From Streptomyces sp. DG1A-41 (lineage in GTDB: Bacteria; Actinomycetota; Actinomycetes; Streptomycetales; Streptomycetaceae), in the NCBI RefSeq assembly GCF_037055355.1, contig NZ_CP146350.1, positions 7,029,001 to 7,093,000 of the forward strand: a stretch of 64,000 nt of DNA, given 5' to 3'. Position 1 is the stretch's first letter; the number at the start of each line of letters is the position of its first letter. A program made the translations under genes and the position numbers. Shown here in pieces: positions 19,725 to 30,966 of the stretch. The notes beneath the pieces were generated by a model. The model ran no database searches. It was given only the letters and a program-made list of their open reading frames with translations, and was not told the origin of the DNA.

Positions 19725-20565
19725 GGCTACGGCTGCCCCGCGGGCGACCTGTCCTGGAGTCCGGGGTGTCGGAGATGTCGGAGGTGTCGGGGTTGTCGGG
19801 GGCGTCGTCCATCAGGTTGAGGTCCGGCGGCACCAGCGTCGTCGACTCGACCAGGCCCTTGAGCAGGTTGTGCAGCAGGGTGTTGTCGTAGGGCCGCCGC
19901 TCCTCGCTCTTGTCGTGCACCAGCGGGTACTTGAAGCCGGTGCCGTGCAGCCGGTGGCGTACCACCTCGATGCGGTGCTCGATCCTCCGTTCGTTCCAGT
20001 TTCCGTCCGGACGCAGATGGACGAGCTGCCGGGCGGCCATGGAGTACGTCAGGGGCCGCGGGTCCTCCTCGTACAGCAGGTACCGCTGGCCGAGGACGAC
20101 CAGCAGCAGCCGTTCGTCGTCGTCCAGCGCCCAGGTCTCCGGCCGCAGGGTCGCCGCCCGGCGGCGCGACACCGGCCCCCGGTCGTCGTGGTCGGCCACG
20201 TACAGCTCGATCAGGTGCTCGCGGTAGCCGGAGCCCTTCACGAACAGCGGGGTGTAGCCGGTGGCGAGGGGGACCGGCTCGGTGGTGGTGTGCATCATCC
20301 GGCCGCGCGGCAGCCGCACCAGCTGCCGCCCGGTGTTGCGCAGCCACCACTGCCCGTGCAGGTACGTCAGCTCCCCGTGCCGGCGGCTCACCCGCAGGTC
20401 GTCCACGCCGACCTCCAGGTCCACGTCCGGCCGCTCGCCCCGCCCGAAGCGGACGGTCAGTCCCGGACGCGGCGGGGCGCACAGGTCAGCGGTGACCGTG
20501 CGCGCGTGCAGGGTGCCGGGCGCGGTGGGCGCGACACCGCGCGCGAGGCTGGCGGAGAAGGTCAT
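19714..20565 (-). CDS. FHA-domain protein
   Basis: About 283 residues from ATG 20565, chosen because GAGGAGA lies just upstream; an in-frame ATG at 20613 would add 16 residues. The FHA phosphothreonine-binding fold is seen at about 40-100: FGRGERPDVDLEV, then VSRRHGELTYLHGQWWLRNTG. The remaining part (about 120-260) has a conserved helical region (WALDDDERLLLVVLGQRYLL) and a basic wHTH-like segment (NWNERRIEHRIEVVRHRL). It ends in an Asp/Ser/Thr-rich tail that could itself be phosphorylated. It follows a kinase gene and overlaps the J-like gene, so it probably reads phosphorylation by one of the two kinases and passes it to the J/Hsp70 set (inference). Confidence 0.8.
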   Translation of the reverse strand: MTFSASLARGVAPTAPGTLHARTVTADLCAPPRPGLTVRFGRGERPDVDLEVGVDDLRVSRRHGELTYLHGQWWLRNTGRQLVRLPRGRMMHTTTEPVPLATGYTPLFVKGSGYREHLIELYVADHDDRGPVSRRRAATLRPETWALDDDERLLLVVLGQRYLLYEEDPRPLTYSMAARQLVHLRPDGNWNERRIEHRIEVVRHRLHGTGFKYPLVHDKSEERRPYDNTLLHNLLKGLVESTTLVPPDLNLMDDAPDNPDTSDISDTPDSRTGRPRGSRSHGR

Positions 20566-20714
20566 CGCTGGTCTCCTCGGTGCGTGGGCGTGCGACTCGT
20601 ACGGAATCGACACGGTGCGGCCCCGGCGGGCGGGCCCCGCCGGACGTATCCGTCAGCATGGGCCCACCCGCTCGGGACCCCTCCCCGGCGCCGGCCGGTC
20701 GCTGCAGCGGGGTG

Positions 20715-22697
20715 TCAGCGGGCGCGCAGTTTCGCGGCCGCGGAGGCGGCGAGCTCGGTGGTCAGATGGCACAGTTCGCCCATGGGCCGTTGCCCGCCGA
20801 CGTGCAGCCGCAGCATCTCGACGGCCGTCTCGGCGTCACGGCCGCCGTACTTCCGGTACGGGACGAAGACCGTGCAGGTGTCGTCGCCGTTGCCCTCCGG
20901 CTCGACGACGGCGTCGTAGCCGCTGAGCCGGACGAGGCGGCCGTCCCGCGCGGACTTGGGCTCGTCGCGGAAGAAGGCGATCTCCGCCTCCAGGTCGTCG
21001 ACGTCGCTGAACCACTCGCAGTCCCAGTCCGCGACCCCGGCCTCCGGCACGTCGGCCTTGATGCCGGGGACGACGGACAGCGCCTCGGCGTCGAGCAGCG
21101 CGCAGGCGCTCCTCCAGACCAGCGAGGCGGCCGGGTAGGGCGGGGAACGGCGGGGCAGCGGCCCGCGGTTCAGGACCTCGGCCGCGCTGCGGGCGGCGGT
21201 GTCGGCGACCGCGCACAGCGCCGCGGCACCGCCCGCCACCGTGCCGTGACCCACGTCGACACGGACCCCTACGAACATGTCGCCGTCGGTGTTGTCTCTG
21301 CTGCTGCCGCCGGCCGCGTCCCGGGACAGCAGCAGCCCGCACTCGCCCCTCTTGGGCGGTGCCTCCCTGACGGCGACGCCCCCGATGGTCCGGACGGGGT
21401 CCGACGCCTCGGGCGGCGAACCCCTGCGCAGCTGGACCGACACGTCGATACGGGACCTGTCGTCCGGGTGGACGAGCACGTCGCAGCGGTCGAAGTTGCC
21501 GTAGTCGACGTCGACTTCGCTCTCCCCGAACCGGCCGAGCGCGTCGGGGTCGGCCAGGGCGCACACGTCGGCGGTGCGCGGATCACCGATCAGGGCCCGC
21601 GTCCCACCGTGCGAGGAATCCTTCGGCAGCTGCCTCCCGGCGGACCCACGGGTGCCGTTCGGGCCGTCACCCTGCTCGTCGCCGTCCCCCGGGACGGCGA
21701 CGAGGCTCAGGACCAGTGCGGCGCCGACGGCGAGGGCGGCCGCGTACAGGGCACGGCGTCGCCGTCGCGGGCGCTCGCCACCGGGGGCGGCGGGCCGGCC
21801 GTTTGGGTCCGGCGTCCCGTGGTCCGCCACGGCCGCCAGCAGCCGCCCGGCCTCGGCCGCGTCGGGGCGCTGCTGTGGGTCGCGCCGCAGCATGGCGCCG
21901 AGCACGGGGTGGAGCGGGCCCACGGTTTCGGTGTCCATCTCGACGACGCCCTGCTCGGCCTTCCAGTACGCCAGACGGTCCTGGTCCTCCCCGGCGGCCC
22001 GTGCCTCGTCACCGTCCGCCTCGGGCTCGCCGCCGCGCGGCGGGGAACCGGTGACGAGGGCGTAGAGGGTGGCGCCCAGGCAGAACACGTCGGAGGCGGG
22101 CCGGGGGACGTTCCCCGGGCCAGTTCGGGGGCGGCGTAGTCCGGGGTGAAGCTGTAGGGCCCGTTGGCCGTGATGGTCTCGCTGCCGCCGGCCCGGTAGG
22201 CGGCACCGAAGTCCAGCAGCTTCGCGGTACCGCGCCGGGTGAGGCCGACGTTCGCCGGCTTGACGTCGCCAGTGGACGATGCCCGCCTCGTGCAACGCGG
22301 CGAGAGAGTCGGCGAGTTGGGCCCCGATCCGGGCCACGCGCTCGGGGCTCATGGGCGGTTGCCGGTCGAGGCCGCCGCCGGGCACGTACTCCATGACGAA
22401 CCAGTACGTCTCGCCCACATCCCCGCCGCCGTCGCCGCCCGTGTCCCCGTCCGGCGGCACCGTGACGACGTCGAACAGCGTCACGACATGCGGATGATCA
22501 CGGAACTTGGCCAGGGCGCGCGGCTCGCCCAGCAGCCGCCGCACCGCGGTCTCGCGGTCGCCCTCGACCCGCTCCGGCTTCAGCGCGACGTCCTGCCCCA
22601 CCACCGTGTCGTGGGCCAGCCACACGTCGCCGCCGCGCCCTGCGCCGATGACCTCCTTGAGGACATAGCGGCCGGCGAACTCGTCTCCGGGACGCAC
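20715..22697 (-). CDS. Receptor-type Ser/Thr kinase; catalytic loop scrambled by paired indels
   Basis: About 660 residues. The kinase N-lobe is normal (IGAGRGGDVWLAHD, DVALKPERV, FVMEYVPGGG). The activation region reads as nonsense between two compensating indels: an extra base at about 22271 and a missing G/C in the run 22113-22116. In the alternative frame between them HGDVKPANV, LLDFGAAY and PYSFTPDYAAPELARG are all present, so the ancestral kinase is complete. After the kinase a single TM (about VGAALVLSLVAV) leads to a roughly 350-residue extracytoplasmic part with several Cys. GTG 22697 has GGGGGAG upstream. As written the protein would be catalytically dead; sequence error is likely. 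Confidence 0.75.
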   Translation of the reverse strand: MRPGDEFAGRYVLKEVIGAGRGGDVWLAHDTVVGQDVALKPERVEGDRETAVRRLLGEPRALAKFRDHPHVVTLFDVVTVPPDGDTGGDGGGDVGETYWFVMEYVPGGGLDRQPPMSPERVARIGAQLADSLAALHEAGIVHWRRQAGERRPHPARYREAAGLRCRLPGRRQRDHHGQRALQLHPGLRRPRTGPGNVPRPASDVFCLGATLYALVTGSPPRGGEPEADGDEARAAGEDQDRLAYWKAEQGVVEMDTETVGPLHPVLGAMLRRDPQQRPDAAEAGRLLAAVADHGTPDPNGRPAAPGGERPRRRRRALYAAALAVGAALVLSLVAVPGDGDEQGDGPNGTRGSAGRQLPKDSSHGGTRALIGDPRTADVCALADPDALGRFGESEVDVDYGNFDRCDVLVHPDDRSRIDVSVQLRRGSPPEASDPVRTIGGVAVREAPPKRGECGLLLSRDAAGGSSRDNTDGDMFVGVRVDVGHGTVAGGAAALCAVADTAARSAAEVLNRGPLPRRSPPYPAASLVWRSACALLDAEALSVVPGIKADVPEAGVADWDCEWFSDVDDLEAEIAFFRDEPKSARDGRLVRLSGYDAVVEPEGNGDDTCTVFVPYRKYGGRDAETAVEMLRLHVGGQRPMGELCHLTTELAASAAAKLRAR

Positions 22698-23038
22698 GTT
22701 CTTCTCCCCCTCGCATCGGCCCAGAACGCGCGCCACACCCACGCGCGCGTAAGGGGAACCTACTGCGTACAGGGGAGGTTACTCACAGTCTCCCCAGAGC
22801 CTCCATCAGCCGCACGCATGCGCCCCTCCCGTCCAGGGGGGCCTCCCGCCGCCCTGGGCGAGGTCCGCATCCAGGCCCCCGCCGACGTGCTGATCGTTAC
22901 GTCCCCGACCCCTGTAGCGCGCCGGTGACATTCGGGACGAACCCGTAGCAGGTGTGCGGGGCAACGTATGCGGGGGTGACGGGTCCTAGTGAGTGCAAGG
23001 GCTGAAGCCCGCGCATTCACAAAACATGGGGGAAAGAC
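22698..23038. other. Divergent intergenic region (kinase / secreted protein)
   Basis: 341 bases between divergent starts, so it must hold promoters for both. No convincing -35/-10 pair was identified. It contains the leader hairpin at 22989-23020. Confidence 0.5.
22989..23020 (+). promoter_or_regulatory. Leader hairpin before secreted-protein gene
   Basis: GTGAGTGC and GCATTCAC (7 of 8 pair) enclose an inner GGGCT/AGCCC stem. The structure ends 19 bases before ATG 23039, just upstream of the GGGGGAAAG ribosome site. It could stabilise the transcript or modulate translation. Confidence 0.4.
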
Positions 23039-23677
23039 ATGCACGCCCGTACCCGAGGCATCCGCACCACCGTGGCCGCGCTGGCGGCCGCCGCCGGTGT
23101 CGCCGCAGTCGCCGTCCCGGCCGCTGCCGCCACCACACCGGCCTCCGCCACCACAGCGACTTCCGCCACACCCCGGTTCCTGGAGCCGGCCGAGCTGCCG
23201 CCGCACCCGACCTCGCCCTGGTACGCCGGTCCGGTCACCGCCGGTCAGCCGGACCCGCTGCCGGTCTGTGTGGGCGAGGCCCTGCCGTCCATCGCCACCC
23301 ACCGCTCGTTCGGGACCGAGTACGACACCAGCGCCCAGCAGATCACGGTCGTGGAGCGCGACGTGCAGCGGGCCAAGGACTTCGCGGCGCTGCTGCGCAA
23401 GGACCTCGCGGGCTGCGCGAAGAAGCTGATGGAGCGGGACCCCGACATCACGGCGACGCAGAAGTACTACGGCCGGCTGAACGTGGAGGAGGGCGCCCAT
23501 GTCTACGGCCTCCACACCGCTTCGGCGTGGGGTTCCTCCGACATCGGCCTGTTCTCGGTCGGCCGCGACGGCAGGACAGTGACGATCGTCCTGTGGGGGC
23601 AGATGGGCAACTTCCAGCACGCCCAGGTGTCCGACTTCAAGACCACCACCGTCACGGCGGTCAACAAGCTGTACTGA
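23039..23677 (+). CDS. Secreted protein with signal peptide, unknown function
   Basis: 212 residues. A Sec signal peptide (basic MHARTRGIRTT, hydrophobic core AALAAAAGVAAVAVPAAAA, likely cleavage near residues 31-33) and a Thr/Ala/Ser linker lead to a mature domain of about 165 residues. That domain has two cysteines (VCVGEALPS and LAGCAKKL) about 50 residues apart that may form a disulfide. It ends in beta-rich sequence (VTIVLWGQMGNFQ). The shape is like the extracytoplasmic sensor domains of actinobacterial kinases (PknH-type), which would fit the divergent kinase gene next door, but similarity is not certain. Strong ribosome site GGGGGAAAG. It appears monocistronic. Confidence 0.65.
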   Translation: MHARTRGIRTTVAALAAAAGVAAVAVPAAAATTPASATTATSATPRFLEPAELPPHPTSPWYAGPVTAGQPDPLPVCVGEALPSIATHRSFGTEYDTSAQQITVVERDVQRAKDFAALLRKDLAGCAKKLMERDPDITATQKYYGRLNVEEGAHVYGLHTASAWGSSDIGLFSVGRDGRTVTIVLWGQMGNFQHAQVSDFKTTTVTAVNKLY

Positions 23678-23682
23678 CGGGC

Positions 23683-24228
23683 TCAGCCGCTGGCAGGGCT
23701 TCCGCGCCCGTCGTAGACGAGAAGCCCGTCGTCGCGCAGTCGCGCGCCGGGCGTCGGCGCATGGGCGCTGAGGCGCCCGTCGTGCATGAGGTGGCGGGCG
23801 GGTACGCCGCGGGCGAGTACCGCGAAGTCGGCGATCAGCCGGCGGTGGCAGCGCCACCAGACGGCCTCGCTGCACAACACGGCGGTGCGGCCGTGCGCGG
23901 CCTCGCGCAGAACCCGGTCCATCGCGGTGACGAACTCGGGGGAGCGGGTGTGGGCGGCGTAACCGCGGAAGGAGGCGTTGCGCCAGACGGTGTCCGGGCT
24001 GTCCACGGGAGCTGTGCGGAACCCGCCCAGGGCGGGTTCCCACCGGTAGGCGATGCCGCGGTCCGGCATCCACTCGGCGAGCCGCCGCCGCGACAGATCG
24101 GGGTCGCGGCGGCTGCCGGGGGCGGTCCGCACGTCCACGACGGCCGTGACGCCGGCCTGACGCAGCAGATCGGCGATCCGGTCCCGACCGGCGGTGCTGT
24201 GCCCGAAGGTCAGCAGAATCGCGTCCAC
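23683..24228 (-). CDS. DUF488-family protein
   Basis: 181 residues. Typical features are the N-terminal LTFGHSTAGRDRIADLL, VVDVRTAPGSRRDPDLSR, LGGFR, and the diagnostic C-terminal CSEAVWWRCHRRLIAD. DUF488 proteins are small cytoplasmic proteins with conserved Cys/His that may bind metal or nucleic acid; function is not established. It is convergent with the secreted-protein gene (5 bases between stops) and has no obvious operon partner. Intact and of normal length. Confidence 0.85.
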   Translation of the reverse strand: MDAILLTFGHSTAGRDRIADLLRQAGVTAVVDVRTAPGSRRDPDLSRRRLAEWMPDRGIAYRWEPALGGFRTAPVDSPDTVWRNASFRGYAAHTRSPEFVTAMDRVLREAAHGRTAVLCSEAVWWRCHRRLIADFAVLARGVPARHLMHDGRLSAHAPTPGARLRDDGLLVYDGRGSPASG

Positions 24229-24312
24229 ACCACCGGACTATCCCGTTCTCGCGGACCCACACGAGAGAAGGGGCCGAGCTGCCCATCCGCCGCTGCGCCC
24301 CGAGGAGTACCG

Positions 24313-24423
24313 GTGACCGATTTGCGCATGGTCACCTACACGGCAGCGGCCGCAAGCGGCGACGCGCGGAAGCTGGACCTCCTTCGCGTCACAACCGGCC
24401 AGAGCGCCGTCGCGCTCCCCTGA
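24313..24423 (+). CDS. Possible 36-residue small ORF
   Basis: GTG 24313 is five bases behind a GAGGAG ribosome site and opens VTDLRMVTYTAAAASGD.. ending in QSAVALP. It lies in the gap between the DUF488 start and the convergent murA-like stop. No relatives recognised and no membrane segment. It could equally be chance coding in GC-rich DNA. Confidence 0.25.
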   Translation: MTDLRMVTYTAAAASGDARKLDLLRVTTGQSAVALP

Positions 24424-24465
24424 GCGCGACGGCTGGGTGGTCTCTCCGAGTCGAGGACGAAAAAC

Positions 24466-25995
24466 CTAGATGTCCCGGAATGTCTCGATCTGCGCCCCGA
24501 TCGAGTTCAGCCGCTCGGCCAGGTCCTCGTAACCCCGGTTGATGACGTACACGTTGCGCAGCACCGACGTGCCCTCGGCCGCCATCATCGCCAGGAGGAC
24601 GACCACGGCGGGGCGCAGGGCGGGCGGGCACATCATCTCGGCGGCGCGCCAGCGGGTCGGGCCCTCGACCAGGACGCGGTGCGGGTCGAGGAGCTGGAGC
24701 CGGCCGCCGAGGCGGTTCAGGTCCGTCAGGTAGATCGCGCGGTTGTCGTAGACCCAGTCGTGGATGAGGGTCTTGCCCTGGGCGACCGCCGCGATGGCCG
24801 CGAAGAACGGGACGTTGTCGATGTTCAGGCCGGGGAACGGCATGGGGTGGATCTTGTCGATCGGCGCCTCCAGCTTGGAGGGCCGGACGGTGAGGTCCAC
24901 CAGCCGGGTGCGGCCGTTGTCGGCGAAGTACTCGGGCGTGCGGTCGTGGTCGAGGCCCATCTCCTCCAGGACCGCCAGCTCGATCTCCAGGAACTCGATC
25001 GGCACCCGGCGCACCGTCAGCTCCGACTCGGTGACCACGGCCGCCGCGACGAGGCTCATCGCCTCGACCGGGTCCTCGGAGGGGGAGTAGTCCACGTCGA
25101 CGTCGATGGTCGGCACGCCGTGCACGGTGAGCGTGGTGGTGCCGATGCCGTCGACCTTGACGCCGAGGGCCTCCAGGAAGAAGCACAGGTCCTGGACCAT
25201 GTAGTTGGAGGAGGCGTTGCGGATGACGGTGATGCCGTCGTGCCGGGCGGCGGCGAGCAGCGCGTTCTCGGTCACCGTGTCGCCGCGCTCGGTCAGCACG
25301 ATGGGGCGGTCGGGGCGGACCGAGCGGTCGACCATCGCGTGGTACTGGCCCTCGGTGGCGGCGATGTCCAGACCGAACCGGCGCAGCGCGATCATGTGCG
25401 GCTCGACCGTGCGCGTACCGAGGTCGCAGCCGCCGGCGTAGGGCAGCTTGAAGTGGTCCATGCGGTGCAGCAGCGGACCGAGGAACATGATGATGGAACG
25501 GGTGCGGCGGGCCGCGTCCGCGTCGATCGCCGCCAGGTCCAGCTCGGCCGACGGCACGATCTCCAGGTCGACACCGTCGTTGATCCACCGGGTGCGCACG
25601 CCGATCGAGCCCAGCACCTCCAGGAGGCGGTACACCTCCTCGATACGGGCGACGCGGCGCAGCACCGTGCGCCCCTGGTTGAGCAGTGAGGCGCACAGCA
25701 GCGCGACACACGCGTTCTTGCTCGTCTTGACGTCGATGGCGCCGGAGAGCCGGCGGCCGCCGACGACCCGCAGGTGCATCGGACCGGCGTAGCCGAGGGA
25801 CACGATCTCGCTGTCGAGGGCCTCCCCGATACGCGCGATCATCTCAAGGCTGATGTTCTGGTTGCCGCGCTCGATCCGGTTCACGGCGCTCTGGCTGGTT
25901 CCGAGCGCCTCGGCAAGCTGAGACTGAGTCCAGCCCCGGTGCTGCCGGGCGTCACGGATGAGCTTGCCGATGCGTACGAGGTAATCGTCTGCCAT
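24466..25995 (-). CDS. murA2: UDP-GlcNAc 1-carboxyvinyltransferase (MurA2) with N-terminal XRE HTH
   Basis: 509 residues. Residues about 7-65 are an XRE-type HTH (IGKLIRDARQHRGWTQSQLA, GTSQSAVNRIERG). From about residue 72 the enzyme follows: LRVVGGRRLSGAIDVKTSKNA (catalytic K93-N94), LPYAGGCDLGTR with the PEP-binding Cys190, and the closing repeats of the EPSP-synthase fold. It transfers enolpyruvate from PEP to UDP-GlcNAc, the first step of peptidoglycan synthesis. The fusion to a DNA-binding domain is unusual for an enzyme and suggests self-regulation; a palindrome lies 12 bases upstream of its start. Streptomycetes have another murA, so this is the second copy (SCO5998 type, from memory). 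Confidence 0.9.
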   Translation of the reverse strand: MADDYLVRIGKLIRDARQHRGWTQSQLAEALGTSQSAVNRIERGNQNISLEMIARIGEALDSEIVSLGYAGPMHLRVVGGRRLSGAIDVKTSKNACVALLCASLLNQGRTVLRRVARIEEVYRLLEVLGSIGVRTRWINDGVDLEIVPSAELDLAAIDADAARRTRSIIMFLGPLLHRMDHFKLPYAGGCDLGTRTVEPHMIALRRFGLDIAATEGQYHAMVDRSVRPDRPIVLTERGDTVTENALLAAARHDGITVIRNASSNYMVQDLCFFLEALGVKVDGIGTTTLTVHGVPTIDVDVDYSPSEDPVEAMSLVAAAVVTESELTVRRVPIEFLEIELAVLEEMGLDHDRTPEYFADNGRTRLVDLTVRPSKLEAPIDKIHPMPFPGLNIDNVPFFAAIAAVAQGKTLIHDWVYDNRAIYLTDLNRLGGRLQLLDPHRVLVEGPTRWRAAEMMCPPALRPAVVVLLAMMAAEGTSVLRNVYVINRGYEDLAERLNSIGAQIETFRDI

Positions 25996-26006
25996 GGAGT
26001 TGAGGC

Positions 26007-26024
26007 TATCTCAGATATGAGATG
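26007..26024. promoter_or_regulatory. Palindrome TATCTC-N6-GAGATG upstream of murA2
   Basis: Half sites TATCTC (26007-26012) and GAGATG (26019-26024) with six bases between, 12 bases before the murA2 start. The same half sites and spacing recur before the aconitase gene at 26397-26414. It may be an operator, possibly of the HTH of MurA2 itself or of a MarR-type regulator. Confidence 0.55.
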
Positions 26025-26079
26025 GCGCCTGGCCGGGGGGTCCATTCGGGTGACGGGAGGTCAATCCTCCCCGGTGGCT

Positions 26080-26280
26080 TCAGTGTCGGCGAGTGGTGCG
26101 CGTGCGCCGCCACCCGAAAGGTCCGGGCAAATCCATCGATGTCGTACGACGTCCCGTACTGCTGCGCGTGTGCCGCGGGCCGTTCTTCCCGCCGCCGGTC
26201 GTGATGGACCAGGAGCGCTTGTTGATGTTCAGTCGCACCCCCGGAAGGATCCGGAAACTCTTGCGGAACGTGAGCGGCAT
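26080..26280 (-). CDS. DUF4236 small protein
   Basis: 66 residues from ATG 26280, chosen because GGAGAGGAGA precedes it and the family motif starts at residue 3. The DUF4236 signature is clear: FRKSFRILPGVRLNINKRSW, followed by TTGGG, GRRTTSMDLPGPFGW and a basic end. These are short beta-rich basic proteins of unknown function, found alone or fused to other domains. It sits between divergent murA2 and aconitase genes on the minus strand. Intact. Confidence 0.8.
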   Translation of the reverse strand: MPLTFRKSFRILPGVRLNINKRSWSITTGGGKNGPRHTRSSTGRRTTSMDLPGPFGWRRTRTTRRH

Positions 26281-26396
26281 GCCTGTCTCCTCTCCGTTCG
26301 TGGCGTGGATACCTGGTTCGGATACCCCGGGGAGGGGTGCGCATGACCGCGTGGCGGACGCCGGGGCATGACCAACCGGCCTCGGTGTACTAGAGT

Positions 26397-26414
26397 TATC
26401 TCGACATCGAGATA
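26397..26414. promoter_or_regulatory. Perfect palindrome TATCTCGACATCGAGATA upstream of aconitase
   Basis: 18-bp dyad with 8-bp arms, 143 bases before the aconitase start. MarR-family TamR is reported to control aconitase and other citrate-cycle genes in S. coelicolor, so TamR is a reasonable candidate. The exact TamR motif was not checked. Confidence 0.6.
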
Positions 26415-26465
26415 TCTGCCGAGGAGCACCGCAGCGCACGCCGTCATCGAGTCCGACGGTAAGGG

Positions 26466-29274
<2,809 letters not shown>

Positions 29275-29306
29275 GCGGGCCGTCAAGGCAGTTCACGGCA
29301 GTTCGA

Positions 29307-29340
29307 GGGCCGCGTTCCCGGGTGACCGGGGGCGCGGCCC
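29307..29340 (+). terminator. Hairpin after acnA
   Basis: GGGCCGCG (29307-29314) pairs with CGCGGCCC (29333-29340) across an 18-base GC-rich loop, 32 bases after the acnA stop. There is no T tract, as is usual in streptomycetes. Confidence 0.55.
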
Positions 29341-29440
29341 GCGCCGTTGACACCAGGGCCGGGTGGCCCCGGCGCGGGGTCATCGCCCGCGCTCAGGCTG
29401 AGCACAGGGTTCCCCCAGCGGGCCGGGACAGGATCGGTAC

Positions 29441-30958
29441 ATGTCTGGCACCCCTGGGTCACTGCGCACCCAGCTCCTCGTCCGTGTCGGTGCCGTCCTC
29501 GTCGCCGTCTGTGCCGCGATGACGCTCGCCGGCGTCCTCGCCCAGCGGGCGTATCTGCTGGACCGTCTGGACGGCCGGGTCGTGGACGCCGCCGAACACG
29601 GTCTGGCCCGGGCCTCGCTGCGGCCGGGCGACGACCGGGACCTGACGTTCCTCGACGGGGCCGGGCACCCAGCCGGGCTGCTCGCTGCCCGGCTCGACGC
29701 GCACGGCGCGGTCACGGCCGGGGCGGTGGCCGGCCCGGCCGCCCCACCGCGGAACCTCACCCCCGGCCAGCGCACCGCCCTGCGTGGCATCGCCCCCGAC
29801 GGCACGCCCCACACCCGGACCGTCCCCGGCCTCGGCACCTACCGGGTCACCGGGCTGGAGGCGAGCGGGGTCCGTGTCCTCGCCGGACTGCCCCTGGACG
29901 AGGTGCAGGAGATGACACACCGTCTGGCCGTGGTCGAGGCGGTCGTCGCAGCGGCCGGGCTCGCCTTCGCGGGCTGTGTCTGTGCCGTCGTCGTACGGCG
30001 TCAGCTGCGTCCCCTCGGCCGGGTCGCCGCCGTCGCCGCCGAGGTCGCCCGGGTGCCGCTCGGCCGCGACCGGCTCGGCGGGCTGCCCCGGGTGCCCGAG
30101 GCGGACACCGACCCCGGCAGCGAGGCAGGGCGGGTCGGCGCCGCGCTCAACCGCATGATCGACCATGCCGAGACCGCCCATGCCGAACGCCGCCGGGGCG
30201 AGGAGCGGGTGCGCCGCAGCGAGGAACGCATGCGCCGCTTCCTGTCCGACGCCGGCCATGAACTCCGTACACCGCTGGCCTCCATCGTCGGCTACGCGGA
30301 ACTCATGAACCGCGGCACCGGCCCGGTCGAGCCGGCGCCGGCCTGGCGCCGGGTCGCCGCCGAGTCGGCACGCATGACGGCCCTGGTCGAGGACCTCCTG
30401 CTGCTGGCCCGGCTGGACGAGGGCCGCCCCGTGCCGTCCGCCGAGGTGGACCTGGCGGCGCTGGTCGCCGAGGCGGTGTGGGAGGCGCGGGCGGCGGACG
30501 CGGACCACACCTGGCGGCTGGCGCTGCGCCTCGACGCGCCGGCGCTGGTCACCGGCGACGAGACGGCCCTGCGCAAGGCCGTGGCGTATCTCCTCGCCAA
30601 CGCCCGGGCGCACACCCCGCCCGGCACCACGGTCGTGGCCGCGGTGGAGTCCACCGCCGGGCGCCGCCTCGTCCGCGTCCGCGACGACGGCCCCGGCATC
30701 CCGGCGCACCTCCTCGGCACGGTCTTCGACCGCTTCACCCGCGCCGACGCCTCCCGCTCGCGCAGCGGCCCGGAGGCCGGGGGATCCGGTCTCGGCCTGG
30801 CCGTCGTCGAGGCGGTCGCCTGCGCGCACGGCGGGCACGCGGGTGTGCGCAGCGCACCGGGACACACCGAGTTCACCGTGGAACTTCCCCCCGCCGAGGA
30901 GACGGAGGATGAACTGCCGTCGCCCGCCGGGGCGCTGGGGCTCTTTGAGCGGCGTTGA
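29441..30958 (+). CDS. Orphan sensor histidine kinase
   Basis: 505 residues. TM1 (about 13-35), an extracytoplasmic region of about 110 residues, TM2 (about 150-175), a HAMP-like linker, then the kinase core. Kinase motifs: H box DAGHELRTPLASI (His about 272), N box LLANARAHTPPG, G1 VRDDGPGIP, F FDRFTRAD, G2 GSGLGLAVV. Everything needed for autophosphorylation is present. No response regulator lies on either side, so its partner is elsewhere. It is convergent with the binding-protein gene (8 bases between stops). Signal unknown. Confidence 0.92.
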   Translation: MSGTPGSLRTQLLVRVGAVLVAVCAAMTLAGVLAQRAYLLDRLDGRVVDAAEHGLARASLRPGDDRDLTFLDGAGHPAGLLAARLDAHGAVTAGAVAGPAAPPRNLTPGQRTALRGIAPDGTPHTRTVPGLGTYRVTGLEASGVRVLAGLPLDEVQEMTHRLAVVEAVVAAAGLAFAGCVCAVVVRRQLRPLGRVAAVAAEVARVPLGRDRLGGLPRVPEADTDPGSEAGRVGAALNRMIDHAETAHAERRRGEERVRRSEERMRRFLSDAGHELRTPLASIVGYAELMNRGTGPVEPAPAWRRVAAESARMTALVEDLLLLARLDEGRPVPSAEVDLAALVAEAVWEARAADADHTWRLALRLDAPALVTGDETALRKAVAYLLANARAHTPPGTTVVAAVESTAGRRLVRVRDDGPGIPAHLLGTVFDRFTRADASRSRSGPEAGGSGLGLAVVEAVACAHGGHAGVRSAPGHTEFTVELPPAEETEDELPSPAGALGLFERR

Positions 30959-30966
30959 CCGCCGCG

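Noticed and set aside
26006..26344. 112-codon minus-strand frame overlapping the DUF4236 gene
   Set aside because: Overlaps the DUF4236 frame, which has a family signature and a ribosome site; the alternative has neither.
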